From NCBI GenBank assembly GCA_944322845.1, contig CALUQE010000001.1, positions 202,481-266,480 of the forward strand: 64,000 nucleotides of DNA, read 5' to 3'. This DNA is from Candidatus Gastranaerophilales bacterium. GTDB lineage: Bacteria > Cyanobacteriota > Vampirovibrionia > Gastranaerophilales > Gastranaerophilaceae. The position numbers were made by a program, and so were the translations under genes. The notes under the pieces are model-generated. The model was not told the origin of the DNA. It did no database searches and was given only the letters and a program-made list of their open reading frames with translations. This document shows, piece by piece, positions 51,323-60,474 of this stretch (positions are counted from its first letter, which is position 1; the number at the start of each line of letters is the position of its first letter).

Positions 51323-52366
51323 ATGTCTAAAAAAAATAATACGCCGTTAGGTATTTTTATGGAAGCAATCGGTTTGTATTTTTCAAACTTTACAAAATTT
51401 GTACGGTATATGACTTTTCCTGTACTCGGGCAAATTGCAGGGTTGCTTCTGGTATTTTTAATTACTTATTTATATACAAAGAATTTACCTCCGCTGATTG
51501 ATAAATTTTCCGCTTTAAATAATTTCAATATACTTATATTATTATCTGTTCTTATAACTCTCCCGGGGCTTGCAATTTTTGTCAAAGCTTTCTGGGATTA
51601 TCTGGTTGCATACGGTGCAGTAAATTCTATGTATGAAAATATGCAAAAATCAGGCAGGGTTTATGATTTTGGGGCACATACTGAATTGATAAAAAGAAGA
51701 ACAATACCTTTTATCGGATTGTGGTTTTTGTTCGGAATTTTTTCTGCACTTTCACTATGTCCTCTGTTTTGGATAATTTGCGGTATACTTGCGATTTATT
51801 TTGTTCTTGTTTTTCAGGTATTTACATTTGAGCCGGAGCTCTCTCCAATAGGATGCGTAAAAAGAAGTCTGATGCTTGTAAAAGGTCATTTTGCTTCAAC
51901 TTTTATGCTGATGGCATTAGCAGGTGCATTAACTTACATCTTTATTCCGCAGTTATTCATAAAAGTTTTTGATTTGACAGGAATAAATGATTTTCTTGCT
52001 CGAGGGATAATTCCCGTAATTTCTCAGCTTCCGATGCCTGATCTTACGCAGTACGGTGTAAAATCTCCGACAGAATACGATGTTGCGATTTTTACTATCA
52101 AAGTTTTTGCGGCGCAAATTTTAATTCAGTATACACTTCCGATGCGTTCGATTTTATGGTCAATGTGGTACAAAGAACTAAATGGTGGCAGGGGTAAATA
52201 TGCAGGGGGATATGCAGAGAATGAAATAAAATCTGCCGGTAAGAAGTCAAAGGGTAAAAAGCGTCCGAGTGAAAAACTTATGGAAGAATCTCATAAGAAA
52301 TACGGCAAGAAAAAATTAGACAAAAATATTATCAGACGTGCTGCCGAGAAGGATGATGAGATTTAA
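51323..52366 (+). CDS. Polytopic membrane protein of unknown function
   Basis: 347 residues with about six hydrophobic segments between residues 30 and 280 (for example VLGQIAGLLLVFLITYLY and LWFLFGIFSALSLCPLFWII). A basic C-terminal tail of about 60 residues follows (KKSKGKKRPSEKLMEE). A GGGGTAAAT word at 52191-52199 is read in another frame as RGKYA. No transporter signature. It overlaps the convergent gene by 35 bases. Confidence 0.7.
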   Translation: MSKKNNTPLGIFMEAIGLYFSNFTKFVRYMTFPVLGQIAGLLLVFLITYLYTKNLPPLIDKFSALNNFNILILLSVLITLPGLAIFVKAFWDYLVAYGAVNSMYENMQKSGRVYDFGAHTELIKRRTIPFIGLWFLFGIFSALSLCPLFWIICGILAIYFVLVFQVFTFEPELSPIGCVKRSLMLVKGHFASTFMLMALAGALTYIFIPQLFIKVFDLTGINDFLARGIIPVISQLPMPDLTQYGVKSPTEYDVAIFTIKVFAAQILIQYTLPMRSILWSMWYKELNGGRGKYAGGYAENEIKSAGKKSKGKKRPSEKLMEESHKKYGKKKLDKNIIRRAAEKDDEI

Positions 52367-53921
52367 GTTTATAAACCGAGAAAATTAATCCTTCCCCGAT
52401 ATCAATTTGTTTATCATAATTCTGACGGATAAAATCCATTATTTTTGCAGCGTAATCTTTGCCAAAATATGAATAATAATAAATAGAAGTGTCGTAATTG
52501 CTGATAACAATATATTCAGGCTGTTTTATTTCCAGACGTTTTATAATAACATCCTCTCCGAAAGTTTCTACATACAGAGGTATAAGAGAGTAAAACTTGT
52601 TATCTGAATCTCTGCCTGTTAGAATATTTACTCCGAGACATTCCGGGTAAACGAGTACTTTATCTTCGGGGTTAGTGTTCGTATTTATATATTCTGCAAG
52701 CGGTTTTATAGATTTTCCGTTATAAGGAGTTGTGTATATTGTTCCTTGTTTTGAAGTTATTTTAACATTTTTGGAATAAAGAGTCTGAATATTTTTTATT
52801 CCGAAAGATATTCCGCACAGGATAAGAACCGCAAGAGCAGGATTCTTTACTCTTTTGGGGAGCAGAATAAATATAGATATAAGTGCAAAAGGAATAAAAT
52901 ATATTCCGTATGATTGCAGAGTTAAGGCAAAAAAGATTTTTATCGAAATTAACAAAGATGCTGCAACAAAAAATCTTTCTTTTTTTGTCAGTTCAGTAAA
53001 TCTTCCTATAAACAAAAGCAGAATGAGCGGGAAGATGTAAATCAGGATTTCCGGTGTGAAAATAAAGTAGCAGTAAGCCAGAATCAGTGGATAAATGAGC
53101 CAATTTCTGACATAATAAGCTACTGCTGCAGGTATTGCAAATTTAACAAAGTTTTCCAGATAAACAGGAATTAATTCGGGTCTGAATACAAGCCCCGTTA
53201 CAGAATAAAACCAGTAAAGCGTTTTTGTTGCACTCATAGCAATTGTGAGTTGATATGAAACAATGAGATTTTTTATTCCTGCACCTTGAATTAATAGCGG
53301 TAAATAAGTAATTATTGCGGGAAGGATTAATGCAAGAATATTTTTCCACAGATTCTTTTTGCCGGCAGCGTAAAACAATAACGGTAACAAAAGTAAGAAC
53401 TCATATTTGGAACAGATTGCAAAAGAGTACATAAGAAATGCGGGAGTATATTTTTGATTTAAAGCAAAGTACAAGGATGCAAGAATAAATAAAAGCCCGT
53501 AAAGCATTCCGTAAGAATACGGGAAAAAGCAGTTAAATACGTTGCCGGACAGTACTGCCGCGCAGATGAAAAACAGCGAGAAGGCGAAGGAATAATTTTT
53601 ATCAAAAAATTTGTTAGAGATTATATAAATAAAATTAGTAATGCCTGCTGTTGCAAAGAGTCCTGCAAAGTATAAAACAGACAATCTGACTCCGAAAATT
53701 TTAAAAAGAAGTGCATTAAAAAGATATGAAAACGGGGCATAGATATTAAAAATATTTTTATATAATATCTGACCTTTAATAATTTGAGCGGGAATGTAAG
53801 CTTCTCTAAAAGAGTCAAAATTTATATCTCCGAATCTTCCGTAACCGAGTATAAAAGCCAGAAGAATAAGAAAATTAATAAGCATTATCTGCCAGTGCTT
53901 TTTTATAAAAACTCTCTCCAT
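52332..53921 (-). CDS. GT39/ArnT-like membrane glycosyltransferase
   Basis: 529 residues with about ten hydrophobic segments. The first lumenal loop FGDINFDSFREAYIPAQIIKG and KNIFNIYAPFSYLFNALLFKI matches polyprenyl-phosphate-sugar transferases of the GT39/ArnT superfamily, with the catalytic Asp in that loop. A soluble C-terminal domain of about 120 residues (from residue about 400) follows. Probably modifies lipid A, other glycans or proteins on the outer face of the inner membrane. It overlaps the convergent gene by 35 bases. Confidence 0.75.
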   Translation of the reverse strand: MERVFIKKHWQIMLINFLILLAFILGYGRFGDINFDSFREAYIPAQIIKGQILYKNIFNIYAPFSYLFNALLFKIFGVRLSVLYFAGLFATAGITNFIYIISNKFFDKNYSFAFSLFFICAAVLSGNVFNCFFPYSYGMLYGLLFILASLYFALNQKYTPAFLMYSFAICSKYEFLLLLPLLFYAAGKKNLWKNILALILPAIITYLPLLIQGAGIKNLIVSYQLTIAMSATKTLYWFYSVTGLVFRPELIPVYLENFVKFAIPAAVAYYVRNWLIYPLILAYCYFIFTPEILIYIFPLILLLFIGRFTELTKKERFFVAASLLISIKIFFALTLQSYGIYFIPFALISIFILLPKRVKNPALAVLILCGISFGIKNIQTLYSKNVKITSKQGTIYTTPYNGKSIKPLAEYINTNTNPEDKVLVYPECLGVNILTGRDSDNKFYSLIPLYVETFGEDVIIKRLEIKQPEYIVISNYDTSIYYYSYFGKDYAAKIMDFIRQNYDKQIDIGEGLIFSVYKLKSHHPSRQHV

Positions 53922-54007
53922 AAAACTTATCGTAACAAAGCTTTACAAATAAAGCAATTTTTTAACAAAAAATAACTTTATATAGATGTGTGGAAAGGTA
54001 TTTTAGT

Positions 54008-54574
54008 ATGACAGTTAACCCGTATACTTTAAATAATTTATACGCTCAGGGAATCATTGATTACGCCCCTTATGATTTGTGCAACGGCGGAGTTAATGTG
54101 TCAGCAATGAACGGCATGGTAAATCCTTATCTGGCAAATGCTATGCAGGGTTCTCTGTATCAAAATCACGGTAAATACGGAGACAGCTTTTCATACTCAT
54201 CGCCGTTTGGTATGCAGCAGCTTGGAGTTCAGTCAAATGCCGGCATGAATGCGTGGGGTATGGAAGGAATTGGTACGGAGTCAAATGCGGGATTGAATGC
54301 ATTTGGGCTCGGCGGAATCGGTGCGAATGCTCAAAGTCAGGCAAATGCTTGGGGCGGTTTTAATGATGTCGGAGCAAATATTTCATCTAAATTAGACAGT
54401 ACTGCTTCATTTTTTGAAAGAATACCAAAAGCCGTAAAAGGAATTGCGGCGGGGCTTTTCATGATTGGTTCTCTTGCGCTTATGTTCAGACGAGGTAAAA
54501 AGCCGCAGAGCCAAAAAACAGGTTTTTTCTCAAAACTTAATCCGGTGAACTGGTTTAAGAAAAGTAAAGTTTAG
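54008..54574 (+). CDS. Repeat-containing protein with one membrane helix
   Basis: 188 residues from the ATG at 54008 (ggaaagg at 53992-53998). The central part (about 70-120) has near-repeats of S-N-A-G-[ML]-N-A-[WF]-G with G-I-G spacers. One hydrophobic helix near residue 145 (GIAAGLFMIGSLALMF) is followed by a basic tail, so the C-terminus is probably cytoplasmic. Function unknown. A terminator follows. Confidence 0.6.
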   Translation: MTVNPYTLNNLYAQGIIDYAPYDLCNGGVNVSAMNGMVNPYLANAMQGSLYQNHGKYGDSFSYSSPFGMQQLGVQSNAGMNAWGMEGIGTESNAGLNAFGLGGIGANAQSQANAWGGFNDVGANISSKLDSTASFFERIPKAVKGIAAGLFMIGSLALMFRRGKKPQSQKTGFFSKLNPVNWFKKSKV

Positions 54575-54619
54575 CATAAATAACCTTATTAAAATACCTT
54601 ATTAATTAACCAAATTTAT

Positions 54620-54640
54620 ACGCCTGCGGGCGTTTTTTTT
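54620..54640 (+). terminator. Intrinsic terminator
   Basis: ACGCC/GGCGT stem (54620-54624 with 54629-54633) followed by eight Ts. Confidence 0.75.
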
Positions 54641-54659
54641 ATGCTAAGATAATATTTGT

Positions 54660-55922
54660 ATGAAGAGTTTATTTTTTACATTAGCTCTGCTTTTTTTTAC
54701 TGCGGTCTCTGTTCAGGCGGCTGTTGTAAACGTTGATCTGGAAGAAATGATAAAAATCGGGCTGCAGGAAAATTGCGACTTGAAGATAAAACGCATGGAA
54801 CTTAAAGCTGCGGAAAAGGATATTAAGATTGCGAATCGTCTTAAGAATCCGGAGATACAATCGAATATCGTAATGGGTAATGTTGCACTGGGCAATTCTT
54901 CTCAGGCCGGTGTTGCTCTTCCTATAGAGCTCCTTAAACGCGGTGTCAGAAAGAAAATTGCACAGGAAGAATATTCAATTAAAGAAACAGAACTCAGGCA
55001 GGCTGAACATAATTACAAGCTCCAGATAATGCAGGCTTATTTTGATATTTTATATGCAAAATCAGTTTATAATATTCAGGAAGAACGTCTTAAGTTATTC
55101 AAAAATCTTGTAAAAATTACTACAGATAAACCCAAATATCCTTCTTATGAAATTGATAACTTAAAAGCAGATATTCAATATGCTCAGCAATTGATTGAAG
55201 TTAACAGAGCCAAATCAGCTCTGCTGGCAAAACAATTTGAATTGAATAAAATTCTAAATACGGGAAATGATGAAGTTATGTATGATACCAGGGAAGCTTC
55301 TCTTCTCGGTCACTGGGCTTTTATGGAAATTAAAATTCCCGAGTATAAGTTTTTGGAAGATGTTGCGCTTCAGTACAGCTATATTGTAAAAATTTCAGAA
55401 AAAAATATTGAAAAAGCTGAGCAGGAGCTTACATATGCAAAGCGTCAGAGGGTTCCGGATGTAAGTGTTGCCGGAGGATATGCATGGCAGGCGCACAGAA
55501 ATGCTCCAAATGATTACGGCGGCGCATTTGTCGGTTTTGGTATGGATTTACCGGTTTTATATAACTTTACACCGGAAATACAAAAAGCGCAGATTTTTCT
55601 TGAAAGAAGTAAAGCCGGTAAAAAAGCTTACGAACATCAGCTGAAATATGAATTAAAAAAAGATTTTAATACGTTTAAGTATTCTGCGGAAAATATGGAA
55701 TATTCAAAGAAAATTCTTGAAGATTCTGAAAAAATTGTAAAACTTTCTACAGAGGGGTATATTAGCGGTAAAAATTCTTATACAGATCTTGTAATTAATG
55801 AAAACGGGCATCAAGAGGTTTTAAGCCAATATTTGAGTGCAATGTCCAGACACTTTTATTCGTATCTTGAATTGATGCAGGATATCGGGCATGATATTTT
55901 GATAGAAGAGGATTTATTATGA
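54660..55922 (+). CDS. TolC/CzcC-like outer-membrane efflux protein
   Basis: 420 residues. Signal peptide SLFFTLALLFFTAVSVQAA with cleavage near residue 20. Two OEP domains: the first begins VDLEEMIKIGLQENCDLKIKR and continues with long coiled-coil helices; the second, near residue 230-400, ends with TDLVINENGHQEVLSQYL. Such proteins form trimeric outer-membrane channels of RND or type I efflux systems. No inner-membrane partner is adjacent. The ATG lies 7 bases after a GATAAT box (54648-54653), with no Shine-Dalgarno sequence. Confidence 0.85.
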   Translation: MKSLFFTLALLFFTAVSVQAAVVNVDLEEMIKIGLQENCDLKIKRMELKAAEKDIKIANRLKNPEIQSNIVMGNVALGNSSQAGVALPIELLKRGVRKKIAQEEYSIKETELRQAEHNYKLQIMQAYFDILYAKSVYNIQEERLKLFKNLVKITTDKPKYPSYEIDNLKADIQYAQQLIEVNRAKSALLAKQFELNKILNTGNDEVMYDTREASLLGHWAFMEIKIPEYKFLEDVALQYSYIVKISEKNIEKAEQELTYAKRQRVPDVSVAGGYAWQAHRNAPNDYGGAFVGFGMDLPVLYNFTPEIQKAQIFLERSKAGKKAYEHQLKYELKKDFNTFKYSAENMEYSKKILEDSEKIVKLSTEGYISGKNSYTDLVINENGHQEVLSQYLSAMSRHFYSYLELMQDIGHDILIEEDLL

Positions 55923-56701
55923 TTAAACTTGTTGCAACTGATATTGACGGAACACTTTTGATTCCGGAGGGAAATTTTACCGAGGGGGTAAAAAAATGTG
56001 TGCGGGAGCTTTGCGAAAAAGGTATTAAAGTCGTTCTTGTAACCGGCAGAATGAACGCGGCAGCCTCATTAATAGCGGAAGATTTAGGACTTGATACGCC
56101 GGTTGTGTCTTATCAGGGCGGATTGATTAAACATCATAATGAAACGCTTTATGAAAGATGCCTGACTTCTGAGCAGACAGAGAAAATTTTAGACTGGGCA
56201 GTGGCGGAAAATATTCATATTAATCTTTATAATGATGATATTTTGTATTCGGAAAAAAAGTGTTACGAAATTGAGCGTTATTGCAACAATTTACATACGC
56301 ATTATGAAATTTGTTCTTTTAAAGATATAAAAAAGGACAAGGTTAATAAATTACTTGCAATAGATTATAACAATCCAGAAAAGATTGACCGGTTTGAAAA
56401 AGAGCTGCCGGAAATTTTTCCTGAACTGTATATAGTAAAATCGACTCCTTATTTTCTTGAATTTTCCAATAAAGAAGCTTCAAAATACTGTGCTGTTCAA
56501 TTCTTGCAGAATTACTGGGGAATAAAAGAAGAAGAAACTTTGACTATCGGGGATCAAAATAACGATATTGCGCTTTTGAAAGCGGGCGGAATCCGCGTTG
56601 CAATGGGGAATGCAACAGAGGAACTGAAAAAAGTTGCTGATTATACAACCGACACTGTTTTTAACGACGGATTTGTAAAAGCAATGGAAAAATTTTGTTA
56701 A
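55919..56701 (+). CDS. HAD-superfamily phosphatase, Cof type
   Basis: 260 residues. Motif I ATDIDGTL at residues 6-13, motif II VLVTGRM, motif III lysine in the SNKEASK region, motif IV TIGDQNNDIALL. The C2-type cap domain between residues 85 and 185 marks the Cof subfamily, which acts on sugar phosphates or cofactor phosphates. The ATG overlaps the TolC-like stop (ATGA), so translation is coupled. Confidence 0.88.
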   Translation: MIKLVATDIDGTLLIPEGNFTEGVKKCVRELCEKGIKVVLVTGRMNAAASLIAEDLGLDTPVVSYQGGLIKHHNETLYERCLTSEQTEKILDWAVAENIHINLYNDDILYSEKKCYEIERYCNNLHTHYEICSFKDIKKDKVNKLLAIDYNNPEKIDRFEKELPEIFPELYIVKSTPYFLEFSNKEASKYCAVQFLQNYWGIKEEETLTIGDQNNDIALLKAGGIRVAMGNATEELKKVADYTTDTVFNDGFVKAMEKFC

Positions 56702-58221
56702 GAATAAACAAACGGCGGGCCGTTTTTGATTTCAAAAAGTATATTGTCGGCAATAATTTTTAATTCTTCATCAGATTTTCCGTTTTCTTTTTGTTTGAAA
56801 AATTCGTCACATAAAGGCTCTATTGCAGATTCTTTTTTAGCTTTAAAATTGCGAAGCTCTGTAGATACAAGCCTGTTTTGAAGGTCAAGTTCGATTTTTG
56901 CATTATATTTTTTAACCTGAACTTCTTTTACTGCTTCCGCAGCAGCTTTGCCGCCGTAAGCAAGTGCGGAAATACCTGCAATCCCGAAGAACAAATTCTT
57001 AAACTGCGGATTTTTAGGGTTCATAAGCCAGTCATAGAAGAAGGAAAGATAATCATTTACGTGGGAAAAATACGTAATTTTGTTTCTGCCGCTTCCGCCC
57101 ATCATCGGGTTAACCTTTTCTGTTGCCTGATTCATGCTGTCAAGAAGTCTGCTTAAGTACTCTGCCTTTTCTTCCTGCGGTAAATTCAAACGCTCTACAA
57201 CTTCTTTAACTTCATCGGGTCTTGCATAAACTGATTCAAGAAGGTTTTCTATAAGGAGTTTATAAGCATCTTTGCCTGTCAAAGTTTCTCCGTTATGTCC
57301 CTGAAGTTCGCCGATAGGTTTACCTTGATTAAAGTCATTTATAACATTATCAAGCCCTTTTCTTGTATTTTTAAGCCCTTTTGATATAAATTCGTCGCTT
57401 TTTCTGATATTTTTTGCAGCCCAGTATCCGAGTCCGAGAATGGTGAGCAAAGTTACTCCGCCTGCAATCAAAAGAGAATTATTTTCGTTATTTTTTTCTG
57501 TTTTTTTCTTACTTTTAAAAGAAGGATTATTGTTATTATCTGCAAGTTCCTGAGTAAATATTTTTGCTTTAGAGGAGAGCATACTTCTGATAATCTGAAT
57601 TTTTCCGGAAAATGACTGGGTTTCTACTGCAATTAAATTTTCCTGCAAATTCTTCTGAATATCGGCCTCCTGCTTTTTAACCCAGACTTCTTTAAACCCG
57701 TCAATAAAAATTTTACCCATAAAAGCCATTGAGCCGAGAGTGATCACGCCGAGCGATGCTAAAATTGTTTTTCTGCTCGGGGATTGAATCATACTGAAAA
57801 TACTCTGATGAATTTCATCGTTTATGCAGTGGTTTCTTGTTATCCCCGGAAGAAGATACTCTTTTGAACTTTCCAATCTGCCTTTAGAAAACTTTTTCAT
57901 CATTGCCGTAAAGCCTCCTAAAAGAGCCATTACACCTATTGTTGCACCGCATAGCGGCAAAAGCGGATTCCCTCTTTTTTCTTCCCGTTCATAAACTCTT
58001 TCCGGCATATCAATATTTGAATCGGAAATAACCAGAGTGTCATATGTTTCACCGAGCGGAGTAAGAAAAGGTGCAGCTTTCGGACCTTCAAGCAGCGGAT
58101 CTTTGACAAATGTGTTTACGATAACACCTTCTTTAACGTAGGTGTCATTTTTTATTTGTGTTTTTGTCATATTCTTCTGGTGTCTTGAAGATTCAAGATC
58201 CTGATTGACTTTCGGTATCAT
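56698..58221 (-). CDS. Membrane protein with internal duplication, second gene of a riboswitch-led unit
   Basis: 507 residues. Two halves are similar: a hydrophobic segment, then FKEVWVKKQEADIQKNLQEN with SFSGK (near residue 165), and VKEVQVKKYNAKIELDLQNR with NFKAKK (near residue 448). It also has NNPSFKSKK near residue 233. Membrane segments lie near 87-107, 135-155, 248-268 and 415-432. No catalytic motif. It starts 29 bases inside the upstream gene, so the two form an operon. Function unknown. The ATG at 58221 is not well supported by a ribosome site; a second ATG lies 17 codons on. Confidence 0.65.
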   Translation of the reverse strand: MIPKVNQDLESSRHQKNMTKTQIKNDTYVKEGVIVNTFVKDPLLEGPKAAPFLTPLGETYDTLVISDSNIDMPERVYEREEKRGNPLLPLCGATIGVMALLGGFTAMMKKFSKGRLESSKEYLLPGITRNHCINDEIHQSIFSMIQSPSRKTILASLGVITLGSMAFMGKIFIDGFKEVWVKKQEADIQKNLQENLIAVETQSFSGKIQIIRSMLSSKAKIFTQELADNNNNPSFKSKKKTEKNNENNSLLIAGGVTLLTILGLGYWAAKNIRKSDEFISKGLKNTRKGLDNVINDFNQGKPIGELQGHNGETLTGKDAYKLLIENLLESVYARPDEVKEVVERLNLPQEEKAEYLSRLLDSMNQATEKVNPMMGGSGRNKITYFSHVNDYLSFFYDWLMNPKNPQFKNLFFGIAGISALAYGGKAAAEAVKEVQVKKYNAKIELDLQNRLVSTELRNFKAKKESAIEPLCDEFFKQKENGKSDEELKIIADNILFEIKNGPPFVYS

Positions 58222-58897
58222 CTTTTTTCTTTCTGCGAGTGATTTTGTGTAGTATGGTTTTTAGATTAAAGATTTTTTTATCTTCGTCAATTTTTGTGTC
58301 ATCGTCTTTTGTGTTATTTCTTTTGAAAATCTTAAAAAGTCCTTCAAATTTTGACTTGACATTGCTTACAAGTTCGGAAATTTTCTTTTCGACAAAGGCT
58401 TTTGCTTCGCCAAATAAAGCATTAAGTTTGTCTTGAATATCGACCAGCTTTTGTTTGATTTGAGATAGTTTGTCTGCGATATTGGAAACTACATTTAGGA
58501 CGGTAGTTATACTTTTGGTGATAACATTACTTATCCCTACGACGATATTACTAATTGTATACGCAACAGATTTTAAAATAAAGTTATTTGAGTTTTGCTT
58601 CACAAACTCAACCATTCTTTGAACCATTTTTTCAAGGTTTTGGTGAAACTGCAAAATCTGTTGAGCGTGGTTGAGAAGGTTTTTTTCGTGAGCTTCAATC
58701 CTTTGTTCTCTGGCTCTCATCATTGCGCCGATCATTGCGCATTGATGATAACTCCATTCACCGGCTTTTTGCGGACGTTCGCCCATTCTTGTGCTGCCGC
58801 CTCCGCCCATGCCCGAACATATGGGACAGGCGCCCGGCGACATTCCGTGCGGGCAGGTTCCTGCGTTAACTTTTGCTCCTGTACTTACTCCGCTCAA
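58193..58897 (-). CDS. Protein with CPHG/CPIC zinc-like motif and helical tail, under a probable cobalamin riboswitch
   Basis: About 234 residues from a TTG at 58897, chosen for aaaggaag (58912-58905); an ATG at 58933 with no ribosome site would add 12. The N-terminus has C15-P-H-G-M-S-P-G-A-C24-P-I-C27, a likely metal-binding knuckle, then G-G-G-G and a long helical, coiled-coil-rich region with a hydrophobic centre around residues 105-130. The C-terminal 50 residues are highly charged. I do not recognise the family. The following gene overlaps it by 29 bases. Confidence 0.65.
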   Translation of the reverse strand: MSGVSTGAKVNAGTCPHGMSPGACPICSGMGGGGSTRMGERPQKAGEWSYHQCAMIGAMMRAREQRIEAHEKNLLNHAQQILQFHQNLEKMVQRMVEFVKQNSNNFILKSVAYTISNIVVGISNVITKSITTVLNVVSNIADKLSQIKQKLVDIQDKLNALFGEAKAFVEKKISELVSNVKSKFEGLFKIFKRNNTKDDDTKIDEDKKIFNLKTILHKITRRKKKDDTESQSGS

Positions 58898-59013
58898 TAA
58901 AAAACTTCCTTTGCTGCTTTTGTGCCGCAACATAAGAAAGCTTATTTCAATACTGTGACTCGCAGCTTGAAATTATTTGGATATAAGAGCTCTTCACTCT
59001 TATTTACCCCCGT

Positions 59014-59104
59014 AGTACTCCGGCTTTTACGGTTGCGGCACAGTCACGGATTTCCACCGTAGTTTCCTTATATTAAGTTTTCTTTATCGTATGATAAGGG
59101 TAAA
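59014..59104 (-). promoter_or_regulatory. Probable compact cobalamin (B12) riboswitch
   Basis: The minus strand reads aaggaaac, then ggtggaaatcc (59058-59048), then gactgtgccgcaaccgtaa, then aagccggagtact (59026-59014). These match in order the core of cobalamin riboswitches: G-G-A-A, GGUGxAAxUCC, CUGxCCGCAAC-x-GU and AAGUCAGGAUACC. A CTTATC/GATAA(A)G hairpin precedes them. In addition, tgtgccgcaac in the core is exactly complementary to gttgcggcaca (58931-58921) just upstream of the ribosome site, an obvious alternative pairing for switching. It leads the two-gene unit 58897-56698. Confidence 0.65.
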
Positions 59105-59107
59105 TTA

Positions 59108-59136
59108 TTGTCAAAATAATTTTTATTTAATACAAT
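59108..59136 (+). promoter_or_regulatory. Promoter of the MATE gene
   Basis: TTGTCA (59108-59113) and TACAAT (59131-59136) with a 17-base spacer; transcription would start about 3 bases before the ATG at 59146. Confidence 0.7.
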
Positions 59137-59145
59137 AGTGTAGTT

Positions 59146-60474
59146 ATGCTAGTCAGAAGTTTTTATATAAAAGACATTGCAAATATTGCAGGGCCTATTA
59201 TTCTGGGAAATTTAGGTTTCATTATGATAGGTGTGGGAGACGTAATCGTTGCGGGAAGGTATTCGACTGATACGCTTGCTGCGGTTAGCCTTGCAACTGC
59301 AATCATTAACTGTATTATGATTTTCGGAATCGGAATTTTAGGGAGCACTTCTGCAATTCTTTCAAATTACCGCGGGGCGGAAAAGGAAGCGGAAAAATAT
59401 TTTTATCCGTCACTAAAATTTGCATCGATTCTGTCTGTTATAATGTCGATTGCAATAGCGGCATTTATTCCGCTTATTGATAAATTCGGGTTTGAAGCGA
59501 AACTTGTACCATTAATCAAAGACTATTTCTGGATAACAGCGTTTTCCGTATTTGGTGCTTATATTCACTGTGTTGTAAAAGAATTTTTACAGGCCTTTGA
59601 AATTGTTGTTTTTCCGAATATTCTGACAGTGATTTGTATTTTTGTAAATCTTGGATTTAATATAGTTCTGGCTTTCGGCTGGGGAGTGATTCCGGAGATG
59701 GGAACGGCAGGGCTTGCGCTAGCAAGTTTGCTTACAAGATATATTATGGGAATTGTGCTTTTGATTTACTGCTATAAAAAAGTAAATATTCAGCACCATA
59801 AGGACAAAAATTATTACAAAGATATGCTGAGAGTCGGAGTTCCTGCTTCACTTGCGGTTATGATAGAATTTATAGGCTTTAATGCTATTACAATAATTTT
59901 AGGCAGAATTTCGGGAATTTATGCGGCAGCACAGAACATAGTTTGCACACTTACAAGCGTTTCGTTTATGGTTCCGCTTGCAATTTCAAACGCAACGGCT
60001 GTTAAAGTAGGGTTTGCAAACGGCGCAAAGTATTTTAAATCACTCAAAACATATGCCTGCACGGGAATTGCAATGTGTGTTGCTTTTATGACCTGTTCGG
60101 CAATTATTGTAGGGATTTTTCCTGAATTTTTATTGAGTTTGTTTACGAAAGATGCGGAACTGGTAAAAGTTTGTATACCTGTTGTTTATATGTTGTGCGC
60201 TTTTCAAGTCTTTGACGGATTGCAGGTTGCGCTTGCAGGTGTCTTTAAGGGTATAAAACAAACCGGAGTTGTTATGCTGTCGAATTTTATTGCCTACTGG
60301 CTTGTCTCAATTCCGCTCGGATGTTATTTCGGACTAAAGCTTAAATTAAATCTTTTAGGTTTCTGGTACAGCCTTGGTGTTTCTGCTGTTGTTTTGTGTA
60401 CAATAATGTTAGTAACACTTATTAAAAAATTCAAAACGGAGTACAGAGAAACATCATGCCGCACTTCTTTATAA
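59146..60474 (+). CDS. MATE-family multidrug/metabolite efflux transporter
   Basis: 442 residues with about 12 helices. The N-terminal DIANIAGPIILGNLGFIMIGVGDVIVAGRYS and the AILSNYRGAEK segment match MATE transporters, which export cationic drugs using sodium or proton gradients. A consensus promoter puts the mRNA start about 3 bases before the ATG, with no Shine-Dalgarno sequence. The promoter lies opposite the cobalamin riboswitch. It overlaps rsmE by 19 bases. Confidence 0.88.
   Translation: MLVRSFYIKDIANIAGPIILGNLGFIMIGVGDVIVAGRYSTDTLAAVSLATAIINCIMIFGIGILGSTSAILSNYRGAEKEAEKYFYPSLKFASILSVIMSIAIAAFIPLIDKFGFEAKLVPLIKDYFWITAFSVFGAYIHCVVKEFLQAFEIVVFPNILTVICIFVNLGFNIVLAFGWGVIPEMGTAGLALASLLTRYIMGIVLLIYCYKKVNIQHHKDKNYYKDMLRVGVPASLAVMIEFIGFNAITIILGRISGIYAAAQNIVCTLTSVSFMVPLAISNATAVKVGFANGAKYFKSLKTYACTGIAMCVAFMTCSAIIVGIFPEFLLSLFTKDAELVKVCIPVVYMLCAFQVFDGLQVALAGVFKGIKQTGVVMLSNFIAYWLVSIPLGCYFGLKLKLNLLGFWYSLGVSAVVLCTIMLVTLIKKFKTEYRETSCRTSL

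Noticed and set aside
58595..58900. 101-codon plus-strand open frame opposite the CPHG/CPIC gene
   Set aside because: Antisense to a gene with a good ribosome site; the translation is low in protein character.
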